DNA from: Corythucha ciliata
Lineage: Eukaryota > Arthropoda > Insecta > Hemiptera > Tingidae
Direction of reading: 5' to 3'
Assembly: GCA_038030265.1 (NCBI GenBank)
Contig: CM075939.1
Location: 49,395,253-49,459,252, forward strand
Length of the DNA stretch: 64,000 nt
The notes under the pieces are model-generated. The model was not told where the DNA came from. It saw only the letters and a list, made by a program, of their open reading frames with translations, and searched no databases. Every line of letters begins with the position of its first letter. Position 1 is the stretch's first letter. Shown here one piece after another: positions 10,021 to 21,069 of this stretch. A program made the position numbers and the translations under genes.

Positions 10021-12571
10021 TCAATGGGCAATTCAGGGTGTACACTGGCTCTTCCAAATATTGGATCTGGTCTACTTTGAAGGACGATTGATATTGGAAA
10101 TGTGTGCGTAGTTTGCAAGTTTGAAAACATTTTTATTTTTGCCACAGAGCCACGCAAGCCCCAAAGTCAATATGAACATACTCCTCAGCACGGTAAACTG
10201 AATTTTTAGGTTAAAACCTCTGGATTACCGTCCAAATGGGTAGTTTTAGCGTTGAAAAACAAACCGATATTTGGACTGGGCGTCGGCGTAAGGGTCCTTG
10301 CAATGAAAAATGATCTTCAGAGCTTTGCCAAGAGCACATTGATGCTCATGCAGCCGGCTCCAAACCCACGTCATTAGGACCCCCGCCACGGGAAGGAGAG
10401 ATTTTTTTTTTTTTTTTTTCTCTCGTCTCTTCTCATAAGGTGCAGTTTTAAAAGGTTTAAAGTTTGTACCATAAATTTTATTATTATCCAGTATTAGGTA
10501 TTATTACTGTTATATTTAATTATTCAGGTAGCTACAGTCCCATCCAGCCAATTTATATTATTCTACTCCCAGACCCCCTAAAGGTGTTATAAAAGGTGCG
10601 TGCGATGGAGAAGAGAGGACGGTGAAGAGTGCGGAAAGCAGGTGCCTCTCTTTGCCTAGGTCAGTCGGATCGATTTCACCCTATAATAGTGAATGCAATG
10701 GCCGGTTTGCATGCTGCAAACAACCTCTTTTTTCCTAGGAAAAAAAAGTAGCGTTGAGAACCATGTTTGTCTCTTGAAGCAGGGAGATTACAACAACGAA
10801 CCTACGGAACCCCTTAAAAATTCACCCCCCCCCCCATGTCCACGATAGTTCAAAAAGGCTTTAAATTTGATCGGCGGTACTTGATTTATCACGCCTTCAA
10901 CCCCCTTCAGGGTCTTATCATTTAGTCTCCTCCCAGTATATTGCTATTAAAATTATATTTATAGACGTGAAGAGGAACCGGTTGGACGAGATTTTGCCTC
11001 GTCATTAGCTTGTCACCGAGTGGAAATGTGCATGAGTCAAACTGAGCAAAAGTGTATATATTGAGGGAAACCGGTCCTTCAGCCACGTGTTGTGTTCCTT
11101 TTTTTGTTTTTTCTAAAAAAAAAAAAAAAGTCCCCCTTCCCCCAATTCCCACCACTCACCAATCTGGAAACGCGATCACGAACGTCCCTTTCATAATGTA
11201 TGCGAGTGAGTAGGAAGGGAGATGCGAGGGTACACAGTTTCGTGCGTCTTGAGCCAAAATATGTAACGTTAGGTATATTATGGCTCGTTATAAAACGATA
11301 TTTTTACCATAAACCGTAGTTTTTATGACTCTTTTAATTTTATCTTTCTCTCTCTCTCTTGCGTGAATACCTTCTACTTTTACTCCCCTTTTAACCCCTC
11401 CAGTAACGACAAAACTGACGGAATGGTGTTATTAGGCGCGGCAGGCGACGGCGACGGTCAGACTAGTACAACAACGAAGGGAAAGGGCTAGAGGTGTTCG
11501 CAAAGAAAAGAAGGTGATCGATATAGAGAAAAATATAAACCCTGAAGGGACCTAATTTCCCCAGATTTGAATTATTGCTCCCTTTTTTTATAAGAACCTT
11601 TAATTTAATAGACGCTTAATTTAATTTTGTAAACGGATCCGTGAATTTTTTCTGTAGTTTTCCACTTTCTCAAAAAAAAAAAACAACAAAAAAACAAAAA
11701 ACAAACTCAAATCTCATTACGTACGACTTCCCTATTCTAAAATATCAACGTCACATCCGTTAAATCATTACGACAGTAATGATATCGCAATCAAGGGGAC
11801 CACTCGGGCCATCCAGAACAGAGGATTATACCAGTTGGAAGAAAAAATTGGATTAGTAGTTTGAAAGTTGTTTTTTTTTAGTATTACATTGTAAGCTGTT
11901 GAACAATTCTATAGGAAAAAAAAATTGTGACCTTCATCTGCTTCTCCTGATTAATATGCATGTATGGCTGGCAATTAAAAGTAGACGGTTGCAAAATAAT
12001 TCGTTTACAAGTTTACAACGTTCAGTTTTAATCAATTTTAGTGAGCGTTGGAGCTATAGTATTCAAACAGTTTTCATCAAGAGGCTCCAACGCTCTCCTT
12101 CAGGCACGTTTTCAGGGGTCGCACGGATTGTTCCGCGAATTGGTGGGTTGGTGTGGGGGGATAAGGCGATTGAAAGCTCTGCAGTCGATAGAAAATCCCG
12201 GAAGATTTTTCCGAAGAAAGAGCTTTGACGCACGAAGACCTCTGTTGGCGCTTTGGTATTGTGAAAATAGGCTGAAACTATAATCGACATTGGCGAAAAA
12301 CGATCAGTTTTGGGCTCATTACTTTCAACGGAAACTATAACGTTCGTTAAGGTGCGATATGACCGCGGGACGCCCATGTATTGCACAAATGAAATGACTA
12401 ATGACCGAGGGACCCCATATAAAACGCGAAAGATTCAAATCGAAAAAAAAAATGCTTTAAGTTTTTGGTCATCACAGTTTAGCCCTTTTTTCCGGGGGGC
12501 CACACGATTTTTCCCGCGAGACGGCAGTCACACTGTAAACAGCTCTCAAGTCTCTTGCCCTCACTGTATGT
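10021..12571. other. Intergenic, with a short SINE-like fragment
   Basis: There is no gene I can support. Homopolymer runs lie at 10401-10419, 11116-11129 and 11671-11681, and TATAAAAGG at 10588-10596. At 10215-10234 the sequence AACCTCTGGATTACCGTCCA matches the minus arm of the SINE at about 19985-20005 except for one missing base. It may be a trace of the same tRNA-derived family. Open frames at 11899-12386 on both strands overlap and have no recognisable content. Confidence 0.45.
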
Positions 12572-12699
12572 AAGTGGTGGATTTACGGGGTGGGTTTATG
12601 GGGTTCAACCCCTTCCCCCTTAAGAAGATGGCATCTGATATAATTTGTTGATAGACATTCCAGACATTTATTTCACAGTATTGAGAACAAGCGCTCATT

Positions 12700-13214
12700 T
12701 TAGCTAGAAAATCCCCTAACTCACGGCTAAAAGTGAGAATATGTGTTAAATTCCCGACTAGAATAAAAGTAAACCCTATTTCGCAACTAAAATGAAGAAA
12801 TACTCCGATTCGCCGATCAATTTGAGAAAATTCGCCAATTCACCGCAAAATGTGAGTAAGCGCGGTGACTCGTGGCTAAAATTGAGAAAAAACTCGCGAC
12901 TAAAATCGAGAAAAAGTGCTCACATCGCGGTAAAAATTTAAGAAAAGCGCTTATTCACGGACCCATGTGATCAAAAACCCGCTTATTCGCGACTTAAACT
13001 GAGACAAACCGCTAAAGCCCCGTTCACAAGCTCTATGCCTGCGTTGTGTGGAGCCTGTGCAACCAAACAAATTTATTCCCTCGAAAAATTGAGCAATTTG
13101 ATAGGCTTTATAGACTCCACATAACGAAAACATGGAGCTTGCGAACGGACCTGAAATCCCGCCTACTGCAAGAATGTAGAATGCTCACTTGCAGCCAAAA
13201 TATAAATAATTGAA
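12700..13214 (-). repeat. Family A array, left block
   Basis: Reverse-orientation family A units (for example AATTCGCCGATCAATTTGAG and CTAAAATTGAGAAAAA) run up to the Jockey insertion and contain the second hairpin MITE at 13017-13151. The block continues at 17555-18470 on the other side. Confidence 0.8.
13017..13151. mobile_element. Small hairpin MITE, copy 2
   Basis: GCCCCGTTCACAAGCTCTAT begins the left arm and the inverted right arm begins GGTCCGTTCGCAAGCTCCAT. Central sequence CAAACAAATTTATTCCCTCG is shared with the copy at 3471-3607. Flanks TAA/TGA may be a 3-bp target duplication. Confidence 0.65.
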
Positions 13215-13224
13215 TCTTTAATTC

Positions 13225-13263
<39 letters not shown>

Positions 13264-13489
13264 GAACTTTTTATTTCAAGGGAATTTTACAGTTAGGCTG
13301 GTTCAGTATGAACTAATATGACTTGTTACATGAAGTTAGGTACAACTCATCAATTGCCCTAGACCAGAAGTATTATTATTATTATTATTATTATGGAATT
13401 TTGCTAAAGATAAAGAGTAATTTAGTTGGTAAGAAAATAAGTGCTCTAAGCGAAAATGACTAGATTCATAACACATTTACATATCACAA

Positions 13490-16196
13490 TTAGTTGGCTA
13501 CTTCTGCGAGCGAATCCTGCAGTCGTTTTCTTTTCAGGCGACGCATAGGGGGTTGTGGTGGAGGACTGGATGCAAGATTCTGCAACAGTCGGTTCGAGTG
13601 TTGAACCAAGGTCGTGTGTAGAGTGGTGTACGCCTTTTTGATCGTCTCGGCAACTTCACTTAGTTCCAAATCGGAGTGCAGTACTGAGTTGCGTATGAAC
13701 CAGTGTCCTCCAGTCATTATCCTTAAGACTCGGTTTTGGACAGTTTGCACTCTTTTAACGTGACTTTTCGCTGCGCTTCCCCAGATTCCGCAAGCATACT
13801 GCCAAATAGGACGTACGAGGGCTACATAGATATGCCTCTTGAGATGAAGAGGTAATGCCGATCGAACATTTAGAAGAGGTGACAGTTGGGCCAATCTGCC
13901 GCGGGTTTTGGTAACGAGATTTTGAGTATGAGCAGCCCAGGTGAGTTTCTTGTCGAGTGTTACGCCAAGATATCGAACTTGCTCGCTGTAGGGAATTGTT
14001 GAACCATTCAAAGTGATAACCGGATGGGGGGAGATGCATTTTAGGGTGAACATAACTATAGATGATTTAGTGGGGTTCATTGAAACTCGCCATTTATGGC
14101 ACCAGCTGCCTACTCTGTTCATATAGTTCTGTAGGTTGACGCGAGCTTCTTCGCAAGTTTCAGCTTTGCTGAGGGCCGCAACATCATCCGCGAACTGTGC
14201 AACGGTTATATTTTCTTGTGTAGGGAAGTCACTAGTGTATATCAAGTATAAAAAGGGGCCCAGTACACTCCCCTGTGGTACTCCTGCAGTGGCTGCCCTG
14301 GACGGCGAAACTGCGTGGGCGCATTTGACCGAAAAAGTCCGATTAGACAGGTACGACTGAATCAATCTGTAATATGTGTCGGGGAGTTCGTTTTTTATTT
14401 TGAAAAGAAGACCGGGATGCCACACTTTGTCAAATGCCTTTTCTGAATCCAGGAAAGCTCCGAGGCATATCTTTTTGTTCTCGTATCCGTCCAGAATTTC
14501 GTCGACAACACGATGGAGCTGTTGGGGGCACGAGTGATTCTTCCTGAAGCCGAATTGTGAGTCGGGTAGGAGATGCGAGAGGTATGTGAGAAGTTTTGGG
14601 AGTAAGAGCCGCTCAAAAATCTTCGAAAATAGGCAGAGTAGGCTGATGGGCCGATAACTAGTGGGGTCACTAGCATTTTTGTTGGGCTTTTTGGCCATGA
14701 TTACGTGAGCGTGCTTCCAAGAGTGTGGAAAGTGGGTGGTCCGAAGCATGGCGTTGTACACTTGGGTCAGTTACACAATACCTTTCCGAGGTAGCGCCTT
14801 GAGCAGGGGCTGAGTTATTAAATCGTGGCCAGGGGCCTTTTTTGTCGGTGATCTATTGATAGTATTCCTAACTTGGCCGGGGGTGAAGTAGTCATTGAAT
14901 GGAGACAAGATTAGTGGCGCCAAGAGGTGGTCCGTGACATTTGTCGTGGTACGGCTGTCGCTATCAGGGTGCGGCGAAAATTGGTCGCTAAGAAGTTGGG
15001 AAAAAAGAGTACACTTCTCCGAAGACGATGAGTACCATGTCTGACCCACGCGAAGAGGGGGAATAACACTCGCCTCCTTAGTCAATGCCTTGGTCTTCCT
15101 CCAGAGGGACCCATCTTTAGAAGTCAGTGCGCTAATGGTGTTTTGGGTCATGACGTTCCTTTCATTTTTGAGTGCCTGGCTCAGTTCTCTGGATGCCCTG
15201 TTGTATCGTTGCTTAGCTTCAGTGTGTTTCGTTCTGATCCACTCAGCTCGAGCTCGCTTCTTTGTTGTAAGCAACTGTTGTACCACAACGGAAGGCCGGA
15301 AAGATTTTGGACTGATCGCCTGGGCTCCTGCGCCAGAAGCTTCCTTTGCTGCTAAGTGAATCAGCTGGGTGAAGGCTGAAACGGCCGAGTCAATATCCCT
15401 TGGGCTTTTAAGGGGTACATTTAGTGTGATCCTGTCCGATATTATTTCACTGTACTTCTTCCAGTTGAATGGATGTTGGATAAGGCTGAAAGACTGGCCA
15501 GGTTGTCGATCAGTAACGAATTGAGTCAGTGTAGGTAGATGATCAGAATTAAGTTCCTTCAGAACATTTGGTGCAGGGTTTACAAAACGATGCATATTCC
15601 TACCCATGAAAAAGTCCAAGACATCAGGCGAACGACTTGCATCGTGAGGGTAGTATGTGGGCTCCGTTGGGTATATTACGTCCAGGCAATGTGAATTTAT
15701 GACTTCAAGTAGCGTTCTCCCTCTGGGATTGGCCAGACGGGATCCCCACCTAGGGTGCTTGGCGTTAAAGTCACCCCCGAGGAGGAAATTTGTCTTCATT
15801 TCGTGAAGAATACCCCAAAAATCAGCTGTTGACATCCTATTTTGTGGGGCTGAATAAAAAGCTCCTATTTGTAATTGGTGGCCCTGATGTTGCAATGCAA
15901 TCCTTGATACCTGGTACTCAACCTCCTGTACGCACGGTAGTTCATCATGGGGAATTTGATTGTTAATTATAATTGCTGAACCGCCTTTCCGGTCCCCACT
16001 AGGATGGTCACAACGATAGGTTTTGTAGCCTGGGATAAAAAAATTGCAATGGGGGTGCCAGCTTTGTTTTCGAGACCAGAAGTATTCCAATGTTGTGGTT
16101 TTTTAAAAAGAGTTCCAGCTCGTAAAACTTGTTATTAAGACCTTGTGCGTTCCAAGTGCAGACGTTAATTGTGTTGAGCAGTTTTTGTGAGCTCAT
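13490..16196 (-). pseudogene. Jockey-like ORF2 (endonuclease and reverse transcriptase), frameshifted
   Basis: ORF2 starts at the ATG at 16194-16196, overlapping the ORF1 stop by ATGA. Its N-terminus has the APE motif WNAQGL. The usual catalytic glutamate motif SETK/H appears as SKTK, a Glu-to-Lys change. Later motifs are GGDFNAKHPRWGS, SDHLP, then RT blocks YRPISLL, GVPQGSVLGP and FADD. The frame slips by one base in an A7 run (16037-16043, plus strand), and a TAA interrupts it at 14771-14773 between endonuclease and RT. Total length is 3n+1, consistent with one inserted base. There is no RNase H, as usual for Jockey. The protein normally nicks the target and copies the element RNA; this copy is probably inactive. 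Confidence 0.88.
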
Positions 16197-17359
16197 GGCT
16201 TCTTAGTTAGGAGCACGGGCAGGATTTGGGTTAATGTTTGGAGCAGTGGTTGGAGGATTGACAGTAGGGAATCAATTTTACTCATCATTTTTTCGACTGG
16301 AGAGTCAAGTGCACTTGTTTGAGGAGCATTTGAAGTCACGTCTGAGTAGCTTCTGCCTAGTGTGGGAGTGATTGGGTGGGTGCGGAGGGGCAAATTGGTT
16401 GCTGCTGTTGGCTCCCGCGGCTTAGTTGTCTGGTTGGATGGCTGGCGCTAGGTAATCCCTGAGTTTGGATTTATTTGCTGCATTTTTTTATACATGGGGC
16501 AGCCTCTATAGTTGGCCGTGTGTTGGCCGCTGCAGTTAACGCAGGTGGGAGGATCATTGGGTGTCTTTGTGCAAGCTTCTGCTGCGTGTTCTTGGTTGCA
16601 TTTTACACACCGTGGGTTGCGATGGCAGTAATTTCTAGAGTGCCCGAAATCCTGGCAGCACATGCACTGGAGGACTGCCCGGCGAGGCCTTGGTTGCTCA
16701 ACTTTAATTTTTGAGTAATATAATTTATCGAGCGAGTATATTTCTTTATTCTTAGAATTAGGCTTTAGATCGAGAAAGAAGAGAGGAAGTGGTTGTTTTG
16801 TGCCAGGATGAAACACTGGGATCATTTGCACCGGTTCGTAACCTAGAGCTTGAAGTTCCTTCATCATTTCGGAGGAATCGCATGATGGGTGGAGCCCCCG
16901 TACTACAACCCTGAAGTGACGTTCCTTTTTAAGTTGGAACGTATGGAATTCCGCTTTGTTTTTCTGTAGGTAATCGACAATTTTTCTGTAATCGTCGATG
17001 GTGTCACAGTTGATTTTAACTTTCCCATCCGACGTATGATGACGAAAGTTAAGTACGTTGAGTTTAGAGCAGTCTTTTATAAATGAGTTTATGTTGTTGA
17101 CGTTACTAACGAATATTGGTGGGGGCTTTAGCGGTTTATCTGGAGGATTTTCAGTTTCCATTGTATTAATAACATTGGTTTCAGAGACGTCGCTGAGTGG
17201 CTGAAATCTATTCGAAATTGCAAACGGCGAATCTCCATGAGTTACCTTTAGTTTTTTTGCTGACTGGTTCCTTTCGGGAGGTGACCCCATGGCGAGGGGT
17301 TTGGTGAGGGGTGGAGAGTTCACTTCCTCTTTTTCTCGAGTGAAAGAGATAACAAACAA
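16193..17359 (-). pseudogene. Jockey-like ORF1 (nucleic-acid-binding gag-like protein), one internal stop
   Basis: ORF1 runs 389 codons from 17359 to a TGA at 16193-16195, interrupted by a single in-frame TAG at 16448-16450. The N-terminal part is polar and disordered-looking. A middle domain (VVVRGLHPSCDSSEMMKEL, about residues 150-170) matches the RNA-recognition-like region of Jockey gag proteins. C-terminal CCHC knuckles follow (CMCCQDFGHSRNYC, CVKCNQEHAAEAC, CVNCSGQHTANYRGC). Such proteins bind element RNA and help form the ribonucleoprotein. The sequence after the stop (QPSNQ...SYSDV) is still typical of Jockey ORF1, so the stop is recent or a sequence error. The terminal TGA overlaps the ORF2 start in ATGA. 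Confidence 0.85.
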
Positions 17360-17554
17360 TAATAGACAAAGTTCTTAATCGAATCGTCGAGAGATCCGAG
17401 TTCGGAAGAAAAAACAAAATTAACAAATAAATAAATCAATAATAATTAACAAAGTAGTATAACGTTCGCGTAGAAATCGCGTTTGTTAAATTACTTTCCG
17501 ATTAGACAAGATCTGCTCATGTCCAGAGCACGGAACCAACTGTTCTTTAATTCG

Positions 17555-18470
17555 TGATTATAATTTTGGCAAAAAGCGCTTGTCAGCAGCTAAAACAGAT
17601 TCGGGCTGATTTGCAGAGAAAACGCGCTAATTTACACCTAAGACAGGGGAATGAGGTGATTCGCGGTTAAATAAATAATACAACGCCAAAATTGGGAAAA
17701 TAATTCACGGCTAAAATGGGATATAGCGCTAATTCACGGAAAAAATAAAGAAAAAGCGCTAATGTGAGGCTAAAATTAAAAAAAAACGCTATTTCACGTA
17801 TACATTTGGTAATCCCGCTTATTCGCGGCTAAAACTCACACAACCGCTATAATAATTCCTGGCTGAAATTGAGAAAATGCGATAATTCGCGTCTAATTAC
17901 AAAAAGCGCTCATTCGGTGCTAAAATAGAAACAAATACCAGTTCGTGGATTTCGTTGAAATTCCTCTAATTCGGATCTATGCTAAAAGGGGTGATTCAGG
18001 AGTGAAATTAAGGAATAATTCACAGCTAAAATGCAGACACCATCCTCAGCAAAAATGAAAAAAACAACAACAACAAAACCACTAATCAGCATGACTAACG
18101 TGTGAAAAAAACGCTGAAATCAGGGGGAGGGGGAACGTTAACTTTTGGGTTAAACTGAGACAAATCGCTGATTCCCGTCTAAAATTTAGATAAAGAGCTC
18201 ATTTGCTGCTGAAAAATAAGAAAATTCACTGCTAAAGTGAACAAGAAGCGCTTATTCACTGCTGAAACGGATAAAAACTAGAAATCGTGGATCAATTTGA
18301 GAAAATTCGCTAATTCACGGTTAAAATCGAGGGAACTGGGTAATTCGCGTTTAAAACGAAGAAATAATTCGAGACTAAAATAGAGGAAAAGCGCCTTGGA
18401 TCAATAAGGGGAAAGTTGGGGGAAATCGCTAATTCATAGCTAAAAATTTAGAAAACCCCAAATCACGGTT
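17555..18470 (-). repeat. Family A array, right block
   Basis: Reverse-orientation family A units (GCTAATTCGCGGCTAAAAT variants separated by GAGAAAAA) extend from the Jockey target duplication to near the element end at 18531. It is the continuation of the array at 12700-13214. Confidence 0.85.
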
Positions 18471-18859
18471 CGGGTGAAAGAGAGATTTATTGTAGAACCC
18501 CTCCAAAAATAAAATCCTAGATCCGCCACTGCTGCGAGTAAAACATTGCCAGCTCGTGGATTGTGCAACAGCATTGGCTGAGCAGTGCCGGCTTTAAGGA
18601 TTGGGCGAGCCGGGCGACCGCCCGAGGGTGCCGTGTCCTGTGGGGGGCCGCGCCCAAAAAAATGATGCAAGGGGGAAGGCGGACGAGAAAAAAAAATAAC
18701 CAAGAAGAGCATTTGCTTTACGAATATATCAAAACTATAAAATTCCAAGCAAATTAGTTAAAAAAGAGCGTTGGGATTGGTAGATCTACAGAAGCCAGGG
18801 CGCAAAAATAAGAGCTAATACACAATAGATACTTCGGTTTAGCTAGCAAGTAAATCGAT

Positions 18860-19826
18860 GAAAGTAATTGAAGACTTTCCTCAATTTTTGCTGCAAGTTA
18901 GCGATTTTTTACCTTTTCAGAAGTGAGTCTAGCACTTTTTTTCTCTCTTTCTGCTGCAAAAAAGCGTTTTTATTAATTGCATCCGCGTTAATTATAGTGA
19001 TGTTTCTCAATAATGACCACAAATTAGCGGCGTCATGAACTATTATATTTTTTTTTTCACTTTTATCCATGGATTAACGCTTTTTCCTAGTTTAAGGCCC
19101 AAAATTGCCTTCACAGGCCATGGATTCATGTTTTCCTACATTTTACCCGCAAATCAGTGTTTGAATAAATTTTAGCTGTGAATTAGCGTATTTCTAAATT
19201 TAGGCGTGAATTAGGCGATTTTTTTCATTTTTATCCGCGCGAAAAAAGGTTTTTGTACAGGCATTTTATCCGCGTTTTTCCTAATTTCATTCGTGAATTA
19301 ACGAGTTTCTCGATTTTCTGCCGCGATATTATTAGCGATTCATTTCATTTGTATCCTGGATCGTCCCGATTTCAGCTGCTAATTAGAACTTTTTCAAATT
19401 TTCATTAGAATTAGCGATTTTTCTCATTCTTAGCAGTTATTAATTAGCGATTTTCTCAATTAACGCTTGGGATTAGAGTTTTTCTCAACTTTAGCTGCTA
19501 ATTAGCTATTCTTTTAAATTTCAGTCGTGAGTTAGCGTTTTTCGCTAATTAAGCTGCAATGCAAATTAGTGGTTCTTCTCTTTTGTATCAGCAATTTCAA
19601 TTGCGAATTAGCCATTTTAGCCCCAAAAATGAGCTTTGTTCCCACAATTTTACCCACAGGTTTCCCACTTTTATAGCCTTGAATTAACGTTGTTTCCTGA
19701 TTTTTTGGTCTTTCTGCGCTTGAAAAAAGCGGGGCACATTTCAGTTTTACTAAAGAACAGAAAATTTGCGTGTTTTTTTTCTTAATTTTAGCCATAAAGT
19801 GGCAACTTAGCTATTTCGCGCTAAAG
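18860..19826 (+). repeat. Family A array, left arm of fold-back element
   Basis: Forward units such as TCAATTTTTGCTGCAAGTTA and GAATTAGCGATTTTTCTC repeat at about 30 bp with heavy divergence. The opposite arm at 20330-20980 is in inverted orientation. Confidence 0.8.
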
Positions 19827-19839
19827 TTTCCTTATAGCT

Positions 19840-20218
19840 GGATGTGATCGATAATTCTGTCGCCGGTATTTTTAATTAATAAATAAATTAAACGGATGTT
19901 ATCCGGACGATGATGGAAGGGCACAGCCCAACACGATTCGAGTTTCGAGAAAAAATGGCTCCCCCGGCGGGATTTGAATCCGCAACCTCTGGATTACCAG
20001 TCCAACAATGGACCTGGGTGAGGTTCGGCTTAGCTTATCCCTCGGAGTATGACTCCCAAAGGCGTCTCCGTGGCGCAATTGGCAGCGTGCTGGACTGGTA
20101 ATCCAAAGGTTGCGGGTTCAAATCCCGCTGGGGAGCCATTTATTCTCGAAACTCGAATCGTGATGGGCTATGCCCTTCCATCGTCGTCCGGATAACATCC
20201 GTTTAATTAATTTACTAA
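19840..20218. mobile_element. Head-to-head pair of tRNA-derived SINEs
   Basis: A plus-strand copy (20064-20218) and a minus-strand copy (about 20009 down to 19874) share the tRNA-like 3' half, a common body (CTCGAAACTCGAATCG, GGGCT..GCCCTTCCATC, CCGGATAACATCCG) and a TTAATTAAT-type tail. Arms are about 133 bp. The minus copy is truncated in the tRNA D-arm region, and about 55 bp of unrelated sequence joins the two. The whole unit is flanked by 13-bp direct repeats TTTCCTTATAGCT (19827-19839 and 20219-20231), so it went in as one piece. Confidence 0.8.
20064..20136 (+). other. tRNA-Thr(GGT)-like SINE head with pol III boxes
   Basis: This 73-nt segment folds as a tRNA: acceptor GTCTCCG with TGGGGAG (one terminal mismatch), D stem GCGC, anticodon loop CTGGTAA giving GGT at 20097-20099, and T stem GCGGG/CCCGC. 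The A box TGGCGCAATTGG (20071-20082) and B box GGTTCAAATCC (20115-20125) are near consensus for RNA polymerase III. The shared body and tail downstream and the inverted second copy show it is a SINE head rather than a functional tRNA gene. The isotype call is tentative. Confidence 0.7.
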
Positions 20219-20329
20219 TTTCCTTATAGCTTTAAAGTATTCTAATAAAAAGCAATAATTACAGGCTATAGAAGTGTGGAAACGACAATTTTCGGCTTCT
20301 GACTGCAAGTTGCTGTCTTAGAATGAGTA

Positions 20330-20980
20330 AACGCGATAATTCATTGCTTTAAGCGTAAAAAATCGCTAATTTGCAGCTAAAAAAAAAGAAAAACTGCTAA
20401 TTCATGGGAAAAATGGAGAAAAATCATTCATTAGCGGCTAAAAACAGGAAAATTATTAATTCATTGCAAAAATTCAAAAAAGTCGCTAAAATGGAGATAA
20501 ATTGCTAATTCATCGATAAAATAGAAAAGAAGCGCTGAAGTGTGGAAAACACGCTAATTCGCGGCCAAATAAAGAAATACCGTTAGGTAATGCGCCGTGA
20601 AAATTGGGAAAAACTCTAATTCGTGGCTGAAAATGTGAAAGAATCTGTAATTGGCGGCTTCAATGGGGAAAAACGCTAATTTGCGGTTTAGAATAAAGAA
20701 AAATGGCTAATTGAGTGGGTAATTAGGGACAACTTTGTAATTCACAGAAAATTGGGAAAATGACAAACCGCGGTTTGCGGAGGAAATTTTGTGACCAATT
20801 AGGAAAAAGCGGTAATTTGCGGCAAAAATTGAGAAAACTCGCGGCTAAAATGGAGACAAATCGCTTACTCACCGATAAAAATGAGACAAATAGCTGATTC
20901 ACTGATGCAATTGAGAAAAATCGCTGAAGTGTAGGAAAAATGCAAATTTGTGGTTAAAATGGAAAAAAACGCCGTATCGC
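20330..20980 (-). repeat. Family A array, right arm of fold-back element
   Basis: Reverse-orientation units (CGCTAATTCGCGGCC, GCTAATTTGCGGTTTAG and similar, separated by GGGAAAAA or GAGAAAAA) run up to the GC-rich right terminus of the element. Confidence 0.8.
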
Positions 20981-21069
20981 GGCGTTATTCTGAACAGTGA
21001 ATTTTAGACAGCGCCGGTGAAAGATTCGCCCGGGGGCGCCAAATGCCTAAAACCGGCACTGTGGCTGAG

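Larger units (their letters stand above)
13226..17543 (-). mobile_element. Full-length Jockey-like non-LTR retrotransposon
   Basis: The element reads on the minus strand from 17543 to a 32-base A tail (T-run 13226-13257 on the plus strand). Identical 11-bp direct repeats TCTTTAATTCG flank it at 13215-13225 and 17544-17554, marking a complete target-primed insertion. It has a 5' leader of about 180 bp, ORF1 (gag-like, zinc knuckles), ORF2 (APE endonuclease plus reverse transcriptase, no RNase H) and a 3' UTR with an ATT microsatellite near 13373-13394. It inserted into a family A array. ORF1 has one in-frame stop, and ORF2 one stop and one frameshift, so this copy is not intact as assembled. 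Confidence 0.92.
12572..18531. mobile_element. hAT-like array-bearing element, split by a Jockey insertion
   Basis: The left end AAGTGGTGGATTTACGGGG and right end CCTAGATCCGCCACTG match the ends of the better preserved element at 41482-44497, including about 60-100 bp of subterminal sequence. The flanking 8-mers are CTGTATGT and CTGCGAGT, only 5 of 8 identical, so the duplication is decayed or absent. Removing the 4.3-kb Jockey insertion and its duplication leaves about 1.6 kb, mostly family A units in reverse orientation (CGCTAATTCGCGGCTAAAAT). Confidence 0.65.
18583..21061. mobile_element. hAT-like fold-back element with opposed arrays
   Basis: The left end CAGTGCCGGCTTTAAGG and the inverted right end CAGTGCCGGTTTTAGG are flanked by exact 8-bp repeats TGGCTGAG (18575-18582 and 21062-21069). 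GC-rich subterminal sequence (GGGCG...CGCCC) lies inside both ends. The left half carries family A units in forward orientation (18860-19826) and the right half in reverse (20330-20980), so the element can fold back on itself. A SINE pair has inserted near the middle. No transposase is encoded. A related left end occurs at 44862. Confidence 0.88.

Noticed and set aside
12564..18539. CTGTATGT / CTGCGAGT as an 8-bp target duplication
   Set aside because: Only 5 of 8 bases agree. The element's ends are supported by similarity to the 41482-44497 copy, not by this repeat.
20064..20136. Functional tRNA-Thr gene
   Set aside because: It has an acceptor mismatch, a downstream SINE body and tail, an inverted second copy and a flanking target duplication. 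These mark it as a SINE head.
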